Assembly: GCA_002010305.1 (NCBI GenBank)
Contig: MTND01000032.1
Location: 1 to 62,352, forward strand
Length of the DNA stretch: 62,352 bases
Reading direction: 5' to 3'
DNA from: Archaeoglobi archaeon JdFR-42
GTDB taxonomy: Archaea; Halobacteriota; Archaeoglobi; Archaeoglobales; JdFR-42
The notes under the pieces are model-generated. The model searched no databases and was not told the origin of the DNA. It saw nothing but the letters and a program-made list of their open reading frames with translations. Positions 14,399 to 21,872 of this stretch are shown one piece after another; positions within the stretch are counted from its first letter, which is position 1; each line of letters begins with the position of its first letter. The position numbers were made by a program, and so were the translations under genes.

Positions 14399-15971
14399 AG
14401 GAAATAACCCTCCCGAATCCTTTACTTCTTCCTTCTCGAAAAATGAATTTCTGACCTTTAAGGATGTGGTATGGGTGATATTTAAACCTGATCTTAACCC
14501 GGCCCCTGTCTCCAGCTTTTAGGTATTTTTTTTCAATTTCTTCAAATACCACGCTTTCTGATATGGTCTCGAGATGTATTACTGGCTCATACCCGACTCC
14601 AATTCTGGTGGGATGGTTGAATACAAGGACTTCTGCCGTAAAGGTTCTTACAGGAGCAGGTTTACTTTTTGTGAGGACCATTCCTCTTCGAATGTGCTCA
14701 CTTTTAATACCTTTTACTGCAATACCTACCACATCTCCTGCCATCCCCTGTTCAACTCGATAATGATGGATCTCAATAGACTGTACTTTTGTCTCGATGA
14801 ATTCTCCCGTGCTGTCCGGACCTAAAAATACTTCGTCACCCTCCTTCACAATTCCCTGTTTTATGGTTCCACTTACTACAGTTCCCACTCCAGAGACTAC
14901 ATACACTTTATCCACATACATGAGGAAATCCTCTTTATAACGGAAACTACGTTTAGGAAGCTGTTTTATCAGTTCGTTCAGAATATTCAGCCCTGTTCCA
15001 GTAACAGCAGAGGTTTCAATTATGGGGACAAAAATATGACCCTGTTCGCCAAACAGATGGACCACTTTACTTATATCACTCTTTTCGGTGAGGGTGAAAG
15101 GAATCCTCCCAATACTTTTCAGAAGTTGATGTATTTCTTTGATAATCATCGAAACAGTTTTTTCTGACACTCTATCAATCTTGGTCACTGCTATTATTGT
15201 GGGTAGTTCCAGGGCAAGAAGAATTCCAAGATGTTCTCTGGTAGTTCTCGTGATACCATCATCTGCGGCTATTACCAGCAAACCATAATCCAGTTTCTGA
15301 CCCACCAGTCCACGGATGGTAGTTCGGAGCCATGGTTCATGGCCTACAGTGTCAACAAATGACACGAGTTTTTCAGCTTCTTCTACCACTCTCGCTTTCT
15401 CATGTTTGTTTAAAGGGTTTTTAAGATATATGGTCTCTCCATTCTTGAAGCCATACACAGCATAGGATATATCGGCAGAAAGTCCTCTCTCGATTTCATG
15501 TTTTTGAACATCCAGAAATAAACGTGTTTTTCCTGCTCCATCGTCTTTTGTTCCAGTGACAATAGTCCCAACAAGAGTGCTTTTTCCGTGGTCCACATGA
15601 CCTGCAGTACCTATTAAAATATGTTCCTTGGGCTTACCCCTTTTTACTATAGTGACAAGAGATATATATCCACCATCTACTCTGTGATTCTCTATATCCT
15701 TGATTTCGGCCCCTAACTCAGTAGCCATGATATCAAGAATGTATAGGCTCTCTTCAAGCCTTTTGGCGGGGATGCCTTTTAAGTCGCCACTATCAGTAAC
15801 TCCAATGACATATAATGCTTCTCCTTTTCCCATAATGAGCCTATGGTTGAGCTGGCAGACAAGATTTTCAAATCTACTTTCAGAAAGATGAATATCCCGA
15901 GTAAGGTACTCTTTAAATTCGATATTTTCCTTCTCGCCTTCTCTTACCAGATATTCTATATTCTTAGGCAT
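14382..15971 (-). CDS. GTPBP1-like translational-type GTPase
   Basis: The 529-residue protein has an N-terminal module of about 110 residues, then an EF-Tu-type G domain. It has GTAGHVDHGKS (G1, near residue 125), a DTVGHEP switch II (near 208) and TKID (near 262), followed by beta-barrel domains with HYRVEQGMAGDVVGIAVKG. Archaeal and eukaryotic GTPBP1 relatives combine this order. They are thought to act on RNA or stalled translation; the precise role here is unknown. Its stop lies 17 bases inside dgcN, so the three genes form one transcription unit. Confidence 0.82.
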   Translation of the reverse strand: MPKNIEYLVREGEKENIEFKEYLTRDIHLSESRFENLVCQLNHRLIMGKGEALYVIGVTDSGDLKGIPAKRLEESLYILDIMATELGAEIKDIENHRVDGGYISLVTIVKRGKPKEHILIGTAGHVDHGKSTLVGTIVTGTKDDGAGKTRLFLDVQKHEIERGLSADISYAVYGFKNGETIYLKNPLNKHEKARVVEEAEKLVSFVDTVGHEPWLRTTIRGLVGQKLDYGLLVIAADDGITRTTREHLGILLALELPTIIAVTKIDRVSEKTVSMIIKEIHQLLKSIGRIPFTLTEKSDISKVVHLFGEQGHIFVPIIETSAVTGTGLNILNELIKQLPKRSFRYKEDFLMYVDKVYVVSGVGTVVSGTIKQGIVKEGDEVFLGPDSTGEFIETKVQSIEIHHYRVEQGMAGDVVGIAVKGIKSEHIRRGMVLTKSKPAPVRTFTAEVLVFNHPTRIGVGYEPVIHLETISESVVFEEIEKKYLKAGDRGRVKIRFKYHPYHILKGQKFIFREGRSKGFGRVISCEAEL

Positions 15972-15993
15972 TATCTCGATTTAAATCCATAAA

Positions 15994-16251
15994 TTACAGT
16001 TTACCACCTGGAATTGCTGGTCCAGTCGTATTATCTGTTTTCAATTTAAACAAGACTTTCATACCTTTAAGGGTAAGATGAACTTTGTCTGCCAGAGAAA
16101 GAATTTCTTCCATTCGAGGATCTCTTTTCCAATCGTAGACGTAATCGTACTCTCCCTGGATGGGTTCGAATCCAAGGGACATGAGCCTCTGATTGATGTC
16201 CGAAGGGGTAGCACCCTCACTGCTGAACCAGATTTTCATATAGCTCTTCAT
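15994..16251 (-). CDS. Conserved archaeal hypothetical protein, about 85 aa
   Basis: The core MKIWFSSEGATPSDINQRLMSLGF, followed by YDYVYDWKRDP and ILSLADKVHLTLKG, looks like a small conserved archaeal protein with a mixed alpha/beta fold. I cannot assign a function. Several in-frame ATG codons exist (16281, 16257, 16251, 16239). I chose 16251 because GGTGG lies six bases upstream of it. It sits 22 bp upstream of the GTPBP1-like gene on the same strand and may lead that operon. It diverges from the archaellum operon across a 290-bp region. Confidence 0.6.
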   Translation of the reverse strand: MKSYMKIWFSSEGATPSDINQRLMSLGFEPIQGEYDYVYDWKRDPRMEEILSLADKVHLTLKGMKVLFKLKTDNTTGPAIPGGKL

Positions 16252-16460
16252 AGGCATCCACCGGTACACTGTATCTATCAAAGATATATAAACAATTCCC
16301 CCATGATTGGCTCTTTAATGTTGGGAGGTCTTTTGCTTTCAAAGAATAATGGTTAGATATGTAATCAAGACCTTATAGCCAAAGAGTTTTAATGTGATGT
16401 GTTACATGCTGAAACTTTTAACTTTTAGATTGACTTGAAGGGAGACCGGGATTCTTAACC

Positions 16461-16532
16461 TACACGTTTACCTACATAAAGCCATACATAGATAACTACG
16501 AATAAATTACTTTTATAATAAACTTTTACATA
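16461..16532 (+). promoter_or_regulatory. Archaellum promoter with TACATA direct repeats
   Basis: TACACG (16461), TACATA (16473), TACATA (16485) and TACGAA (16497) recur with an exact 12-bp period, followed by the TATA-like TTTTATAATA (16511-16520) and another TACATA (16527). In Methanococcus maripaludis the activator EarA binds repeated TACATA boxes before the archaellin promoter, so an EarA-like activator is likely here. Repeats are seen; the regulator is inferred and is not identified in the window. Confidence 0.65.
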
Positions 16533-16541
16533 ATTAAGGAG

Positions 16542-17228
16542 GTGAGAGCCATTAAGAAGAACCTGATTAAAGACGAAAAAGGTGCCATGGGTATAGGCAC
16601 ACTGATTATCTTCATTGCCATGGTACTGGTGGCGGCAGTGGCTGCAGCAGTTCTCATACAGACCGCAGGGTTCTTGGAGCAGAAAGCTTCAACCACAGGT
16701 AGAGAGAGCACTGAACAAGTGGCAAGCGGTATTCAGGTAGATGGGGTAATAGGATACACCAGTGCAAGTCCTCCCACAAGTGGAGATCTGGAGAAAATGG
16801 TGATTTATATATCACCTAATGCAGGAAGTAAAGGGATAGACTTGGCTAATTCAAGAATAATCCTGAGTGATGGATCAAAGAATGCGGAGTTGAAATACAA
16901 TACCAACCTCTTTTTGGATAAAGACGCTACCGGAGTTAACGACATTTTCAACAGTACCGAAATCAGTCTTTGGGCTAGTGCTAATTTGACAGACAAAACG
17001 TTTGGTGTAGTGACTTTACAGGATGCAGACAGCTCTCTCACATCAAGTTATCCGACTATAAACAAGGGAGACAAAGTTGCGTTGATAGTGGACCTAAGTG
17101 ACGTATTTGGAAACGTATCTGAGAGAACAGAGATAACAGGGAAAGTTGTACCTGAATTCGGATCTCCAGGTATTATAGAGTTCACAACACCACCAGCCTA
17201 TACAACGAACATTGTGGATCTACAATAA
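16542..17228 (+). CDS. arlB: Archaellin (archaellum filament protein)
   Basis: A short basic prepeptide ends in DEKG before AMGIGTLIIFIAMVLVAAV, the class III signal cut by the prearchaellin peptidase, leaving a hydrophobic helix that assembles the filament core. The 228-residue precursor is a usual size. N-glycosylation-type Asn-Xaa-Ser/Thr sites occur at FNSTE, ANLTD and GNVSE. GTG at 16542 lies about 26 bp after the TATA box but inside a perfect GGAGGTGA; ATT at 16551 has ideal spacing from that sequence. Either start gives the same mature protein. The peptidase gene is not in the window. Confidence 0.93.
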   Translation: MRAIKKNLIKDEKGAMGIGTLIIFIAMVLVAAVAAAVLIQTAGFLEQKASTTGRESTEQVASGIQVDGVIGYTSASPPTSGDLEKMVIYISPNAGSKGIDLANSRIILSDGSKNAELKYNTNLFLDKDATGVNDIFNSTEISLWASANLTDKTFGVVTLQDADSSLTSSYPTINKGDKVALIVDLSDVFGNVSERTEITGKVVPEFGSPGIIEFTTPPAYTTNIVDLQ

Positions 17229-17233
17229 ACCCC

Positions 17234-17248
17234 TTCTTTTATTTTTTT
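17234..17248 (+). terminator. T-rich stretch after archaellin gene
   Basis: TTCTTTTATTTTTTT just after the arlB stop resembles archaeal oligo-T terminators. It could partly stop transcription, so that the filament subunit exceeds the motor proteins encoded downstream. Confidence 0.4.
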
Positions 17249-17265
17249 GAGAGGAGGAATATTTA

Positions 17266-17766
17266 ATGATAGGCAAACTGGCAAAAAAACTTAGAAGGGT
17301 TCCCGAGACTAAGGAGAGGGATGAGGAGGTGGTAGAAGAAGAACTCGAAGAGCTGGAAATCAAAAATGAGGAAAGTGGTGAAGAGAAGAGAGAAGAAGAA
17401 CAAGAAGAAGGGGAGACGAAGATTATAGAAAGATTGAACGAGATTGATAATCGGCTTCCACGACTTGATATAGCTCTAAACAATCTTAAAAAAGAAATTA
17501 ATGAAATTAGAAACGAGATGTCCCGTATGGATGGAAATATTCAGGATATAATGATGTTATATGAAGTTGTCTCATCTCAGGTTAATCCTTTCATTGGAAT
17601 TTCCAAAGTCACTGCTGTTAGTATGGAGAAGCTGGAAAGGTTGGAAAAGAATTTTGAACGTTTATCCAGTATGATGGATGATCTTCTCATCGATATGAGG
17701 ATAATTACCGGAAAAACCTTCGATGTGGATGAAATCATTAATGAGGTGTTGATGGAGGAGATTTGA
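17266..17766 (+). CDS. arlC: Archaellum cytosolic-ring protein ArlC (FlaC)
   Basis: The protein is 166 residues. Residues 15-75 are extremely acidic (Glu-rich), then a coiled coil leads to the FlaC signature IQDIMMLYEVVSSQVNPFIG near residue 95 and a second helix to the end. ArlC/D/E proteins form the cytosolic complex that links the motor to chemotaxis signals through CheF in Euryarchaeota. ATG follows GAGGAGG by eight bases. Its stop overlaps the arlD/E start (TGATG). Confidence 0.85.
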   Translation: MIGKLAKKLRRVPETKERDEEVVEEELEELEIKNEESGEEKREEEQEEGETKIIERLNEIDNRLPRLDIALNNLKKEINEIRNEMSRMDGNIQDIMMLYEVVSSQVNPFIGISKVTAVSMEKLERLEKNFERLSSMMDDLLIDMRIITGKTFDVDEIINEVLMEEI

Positions 17767-18665
17767 TGGATGAAGAGGATATAAAGAAGGTAATTCGTAT
17801 CGACGAAGATGCTGAAGAAGAAAACAAAAAAGAGCCGGAGAAATTGGCCGAGAAAACTCCCACTAGGGATAGGGGTGAAAGTCTTGAAGAAGTTGAGTCA
17901 AAGGGATATCTTACCCCTGAAGAAATAGAACAAAAAGTAGAGGCTCTTCGCGGGAAATTACCCTCATTCCTTCTCAGAGATCTTAAGGAGAGTCTCTCTA
18001 CTAGGATTCTGACGGAAGCTCAGTTAAATGAAGTGATCAACAGGGCATTAAGGAAGTTTCAAGATGCGGATCAGGGCAGAAAGATCCGTGAGTTATCCAG
18101 CAAGATAGATCAGCTAAGTAATACCCTTGAAAAGTCTCTTTCAAGGATATCTGAACCTCCCAGAGAAATTGCTAAACCTGAACCTGAGGTAGAAAAACTA
18201 CCGAAAGCTGGTGAGAAAATGGAGAAAGTGGAAGAGGTAATAAAAGGAGTTGAACCAGGGATTGTAAATCGACATGTACTGGCTCCATCGTATCCTACAG
18301 AAGCTAGGCTTCAGAAACTACCAAAAGATGTAGAAGGGATTATGCTAGCTCTGAAGTGGGTGGAATTTCTCATCGAGAAAGTTGGACACTCAGGACTGGA
18401 AGATGTTTTGGAATACTACGTTGACATAGAATGGATTACTGATGAAGTATTGTCGAAACTTATCAGACTGGCAAGAGGTATAAAACCGTATCATGAGGAA
18501 AGTGACTGGAGACCGGCAGGTTACTTGACAGCTCTTGATCACATACAGTCTCTCCTCTATATAGAGAAACTTAGAGGGGCCAGGCTGGACAAAGATCTGA
18601 TTGATCAGTTGGACAGAGAAATAAGCAGGATTAAGAGGAGGTCAGAGGAATTACATGGGATTTAG
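17766..18665 (+). CDS. arlD: Archaellum protein ArlD/E (FlaD/E)
   Basis: The 299-residue protein has an acidic, helical N-terminal half with LPSFLLRDLKESLSTRILTEAQLNEVINRALRK (about 65-100). The conserved FlaE domain lies in the last third: ARLQKLPKDVEGIMLALKWVEFLIEK, DVLEYYVDIEWITDEV, AGYLTALDHIQSLLYIEKL. It belongs to the cytosolic chemotaxis-coupling complex with ArlC. ATG at 17766 overlaps the arlC stop. No separate arlE is present, so one protein probably covers both roles. Confidence 0.88.
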   Translation: MDEEDIKKVIRIDEDAEEENKKEPEKLAEKTPTRDRGESLEEVESKGYLTPEEIEQKVEALRGKLPSFLLRDLKESLSTRILTEAQLNEVINRALRKFQDADQGRKIRELSSKIDQLSNTLEKSLSRISEPPREIAKPEPEVEKLPKAGEKMEKVEEVIKGVEPGIVNRHVLAPSYPTEARLQKLPKDVEGIMLALKWVEFLIEKVGHSGLEDVLEYYVDIEWITDEVLSKLIRLARGIKPYHEESDWRPAGYLTALDHIQSLLYIEKLRGARLDKDLIDQLDREISRIKRRSEELHGI

Positions 18666-19083
18666 CACGATTGCAGCATTTTCAATCATACTTGTGGCAT
18701 TTATTGCTTCAGTCTCTATTGTATACAGTGCAGTTGATGCCGGATTTGAAAAGGTAAAGGAGGTGATGGAGGAAAGAAAGGAAAGTTTTGTGGAGAAACA
18801 AAATACAGAGATTACAGTCAATAATACATCTATATCAGGCAACGCCACTGAATACATGCTGATCATATCTATAAAAAATGATGGCTCCATCACTTTAGAT
18901 GTAAACGATTTTACAGTGCTGGTAGATGGAACTCCTCGTAACTTTGTGTTCAGTCCGGATGGTTTGTTGTACCCTGAAAATAGTGTGATGATTTATGTTT
19001 CTGGATTATCTGGAAGCGGCTCTCATAGATTCAAGGTGGTAACTGGAAATGGAATAGAGATATATGGTAGTTATGTGGTGTGA
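18655..19083 (+). CDS. arlF: Archaellum stator protein ArlF (FlaF)
   Basis: This 142-residue protein has an N-terminal membrane helix (MGFSTIAAFSIILVAFIASVS) and a beta-sandwich with IKNDGSITLDVNDFTVLVDG. ArlF binds the S-layer outside the membrane and anchors the motor together with ArlG. Its start lies 11 bases inside arlD/E. Asn-Xaa-Thr sites (NNTS, GNATE) fit extracytoplasmic glycosylation. Confidence 0.85.
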   Translation: MGFSTIAAFSIILVAFIASVSIVYSAVDAGFEKVKEVMEERKESFVEKQNTEITVNNTSISGNATEYMLIISIKNDGSITLDVNDFTVLVDGTPRNFVFSPDGLLYPENSVMIYVSGLSGSGSHRFKVVTGNGIEIYGSYVV

Positions 19084-19086
19084 AAT

Positions 19087-19539
19087 ATGGGATTTGGAAC
19101 AAGTGCTGCAAATATAATATTGTTTATAGCCACTCTTATTGTGGCAACTTCTGTTGCTGCAGTACTTGGGACCACAACCCATAAAATCACCATAGGTCTA
19201 CAGGCCAAAGAGGAATTGCTCACAAAAGCTCTATCTTCTGACATTGAGATAATTAACGATCCCGTTGTTATACCAAAGCAGGGAAACTATTATCTCTTTT
19301 ATGTTAAGAATATTGGAAAAGAGAAGATACTTTTTGATTCCACTTCTTTATCTGTTCTCATAGATGGTCAGCTTATACCAGCAGCCAATCTCACTGTAAC
19401 ATCTCCGGGAAATCAGGGATATCTCTCTTTGGCTGACGTGGGTACTATTGGGGTTATGACAAATCTGACTTCTGGTGACCATACCATCAAAGTAATCACC
19501 TATGAAGGAGCTTCCGATTCTCTGGATTTCCGCATATGA
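19087..19539 (+). CDS. arlG: Archaellum stator protein ArlG (FlaG)
   Basis: This 150-residue protein has the N-terminal helix SAANIILFIATLIVATSVAAV and the beta-sandwich YYLFYVKNIGKEKILFDSTSLSVLIDG. In known archaella, ArlG forms a filament capped by ArlF in the pseudoperiplasm. The gene begins three bases after arlF and precedes arlH by nine. Confidence 0.87.
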   Translation: MGFGTSAANIILFIATLIVATSVAAVLGTTTHKITIGLQAKEELLTKALSSDIEIINDPVVIPKQGNYYLFYVKNIGKEKILFDSTSLSVLIDGQLIPAANLTVTSPGNQGYLSLADVGTIGVMTNLTSGDHTIKVITYEGASDSLDFRI

Positions 19540-19548
19540 GGGTTGCAC

Positions 19549-20235
19549 ATGCTAGAAATCCAGCTTTCTGGGGATGAATTTCACAAGAAAGTGGGTGGAG
19601 GGATTCCTACTGGGTCCCTTGTTATGATAAAAGGAGAAAATAGTTCAGGCAAATCAGTGATATGTCAGCGAATTGCTTATGGTCTTCTGAACAGCAGAAC
19701 TCCAGTTACCTTTATTTCAACTCAACTGACAACAGTGGATTTCATCAATCAGATGAACTCTCTTGGGTATAGGGTCTCTCAACATCTGATAAACGGTCTG
19801 ATCCTTTTCATACCCGTGTATCCTCTTATCAGTGAACCTAAAAGCAGAGATGATTTCGTCGATAAATTGATGAAAGCCCAATCTCTGTTCGAACATGATG
19901 CGATTTTCATAGATTCCCTCTCTTCTTTGATAAAGCAGGAAATAAATGAAGAAAAGGCAGTAGACCTTCTGGCGTTTATGAAAAGGATAACAGGAACGGG
20001 AAAAGTAGTGATTTTTACAGTTAACTCAGGTGAGTTACCCCGCGAGATAGAAAAAGAGCTGGAGTTTGCAGCAACCATTCTCATAGAAACGAAGGTAAAG
20101 GAGTTTGGAGGAGATTTGAAGAACATCATGATCATCAAAAAATACAACCGGGCCCAGGGTAATTACCAGAAAATCACTACCTTCAGAGTGGAACCAAAAA
20201 TCGGCTTGGTGGTAGAGATAGCAGCAGTATCGTGA
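19549..20235 (+). CDS. arlH: Archaellum regulatory ATPase ArlH (FlaH, KaiC-like)
   Basis: This 228-residue RecA/KaiC-like protein opens MLEIQLSGDEFHKKVGGGIPTGSLVMIKGENSSGKS. The GENSSGKS loop is Walker A, and the Walker B region is DAIFIDSLSSLIKQE. ArlH binds the ATPase ArlI and gates motor assembly in an ATP-dependent way. A TTG lies two codons upstream, but the ATG at 19549 follows GAGGGTT at good distance and is preferred. Confidence 0.92.
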   Translation: MLEIQLSGDEFHKKVGGGIPTGSLVMIKGENSSGKSVICQRIAYGLLNSRTPVTFISTQLTTVDFINQMNSLGYRVSQHLINGLILFIPVYPLISEPKSRDDFVDKLMKAQSLFEHDAIFIDSLSSLIKQEINEEKAVDLLAFMKRITGTGKVVIFTVNSGELPREIEKELEFAATILIETKVKEFGGDLKNIMIIKKYNRAQGNYQKITTFRVEPKIGLVVEIAAVS

Positions 20236-20244
20236 GGGTGTGAC

Positions 20245-21855
20245 ATGACTTTGGAAGAGGCATTGAAAAGAAACCCTCATCTAAGAACGTATCTTGAGAA
20301 TCTCAGGAAAAAAGAGGGTAAAATTCCAGAGTTCACTCCAACAGTATCTAGAGAACTAAAGGAACTCCCATATCCAAACATTCTGTACCCAGTAGGAGAC
20401 CCAATCTTTGTACATGTATCTACAACCAGAGAAGGAATAAAGAGGTATCTGGCGATTGAACCACGGTTACAAACAGAATCTGAGGAGACGAGATATGAAG
20501 CTATTTTGAATAAAATGCTAGAATATGCTGCAACGGAAGAGTTGCCAAAAGATGATAGAGAAATGGAAGCTCTAGTAGATAAATTGTACCGGAAAACCAT
20601 CAAAGTGAGCAATGTCTCAAAAAATGGTAAGTTCAAAAAAGGAAAGATTCCAGTATCTAAAGCAGAAAAAGAGAAATTCCTCTATCTTATCAAAAGGGAT
20701 GTACTTGGTACAGGAGCATTAGAACCGTTAATCCGGGATCCGTATATCGAGGATATTCACGTTATAGGACCAAAAAACACCCATGTGGTTCACAAGGTTT
20801 TTGGAATGATGAACACCAATATTTTTTGGGCAGATGATATAGCTCTCACTGAATATCTAAAAAACATGGGAGAGAGGATCGGCAGGCCGGTAAGTGAGGC
20901 GAACCCTATCGTGGATGGTTCTCTTCCAGATGGTTCACGAATAAACATTGTTTTCAGTACAGATGTCAGTTTGAAAGGTCCAAGTTTCACCATTAGGAAA
21001 TTTTCAGAAGTTCCTCTAAGTATCACACAACTAGTAGCATGGGGTACTCTTTCTTCAGAAGAAGCAGCATACTTGTGGCTCTGTCTTGAATATGGGATGA
21101 GTGTGTTTGTCTGCGGAGAAACTGCTTCGGGAAAAACCACTACGCTTAATTCTATGCTACCATTCATCAAACCAGATTCGAAGATATATACTGCCGAAGA
21201 CACTGCTGAAGTTCTCCCACCACACAGTGTGTGGCAACAATTACTTACCAGAGAGAGAGGAGAGACTGGAAGGGTGGATTTATTTGACCTTCTAAGAGCT
21301 GCATTGAGATCGAGACCTAATTATATAATTGTAGGGGAAATAAGGGGTAAAGAAGGGAATATAGCTTTTCAAGCAATGCAAACTGGCCATCCTGTGATTT
21401 CAACTTTCCATGCGGCTTCAGTAAAAAAGATGATTCAGCGGTTCACTGGCGATCCAATAAATGTGCCCATCACCTTTATAGATAATCTGAATGTTGTTTT
21501 AATTCAGCAGGCAGTATATCGCCAGGGAAAATTTCTGAGGAGATGTACTTCTATAGAGGAGATAGAGGGTTACTATGAAGAGGTAGGTGGTGTTGTTACA
21601 CGTTCGGTGTTTCAGTGGGACCCGGTAACAGATCGGCATATCTTCAGGGGTCTTAACAACAGTTACATTTTGGAAAACAAAATTGCTGAGACAGCAGGAT
21701 TTGAAGATACCAGAGAAATATACAATGAACTGGAGTTAAGGGCAAAAATCATTGAAGAGATGATAGCTCACAATGTGTTTGATTATTTTAGAGTAAATGA
21801 TCTCATCAGAGCTTTCTATAGAAAGGGACTGGAGGGTTTACCTTTTACCATATGA
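20245..21855 (+). CDS. arlI: Archaellum motor ATPase ArlI (FlaI)
   Basis: This 536-residue type IV secretion-like ATPase powers assembly and rotation. The N-terminal domain holds PYPNILYPVGDP, followed by IEDIHVIGPKNTHVVHKVFG. The core has Walker A GETASGKTTT near residue 292, the Asp box YTAEDTAE near 315, Walker B IIVGEIRG near 365 and the His box GHPVISTFHA near 382. It starts with ATG ten bases after arlH, behind GAGGGTGTG. Confidence 0.96.
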   Translation: MTLEEALKRNPHLRTYLENLRKKEGKIPEFTPTVSRELKELPYPNILYPVGDPIFVHVSTTREGIKRYLAIEPRLQTESEETRYEAILNKMLEYAATEELPKDDREMEALVDKLYRKTIKVSNVSKNGKFKKGKIPVSKAEKEKFLYLIKRDVLGTGALEPLIRDPYIEDIHVIGPKNTHVVHKVFGMMNTNIFWADDIALTEYLKNMGERIGRPVSEANPIVDGSLPDGSRINIVFSTDVSLKGPSFTIRKFSEVPLSITQLVAWGTLSSEEAAYLWLCLEYGMSVFVCGETASGKTTTLNSMLPFIKPDSKIYTAEDTAEVLPPHSVWQQLLTRERGETGRVDLFDLLRAALRSRPNYIIVGEIRGKEGNIAFQAMQTGHPVISTFHAASVKKMIQRFTGDPINVPITFIDNLNVVLIQQAVYRQGKFLRRCTSIEEIEGYYEEVGGVVTRSVFQWDPVTDRHIFRGLNNSYILENKIAETAGFEDTREIYNELELRAKIIEEMIAHNVFDYFRVNDLIRAFYRKGLEGLPFTI

Positions 21856-21872
21856 TTCTGGAAGGTGAGTGA

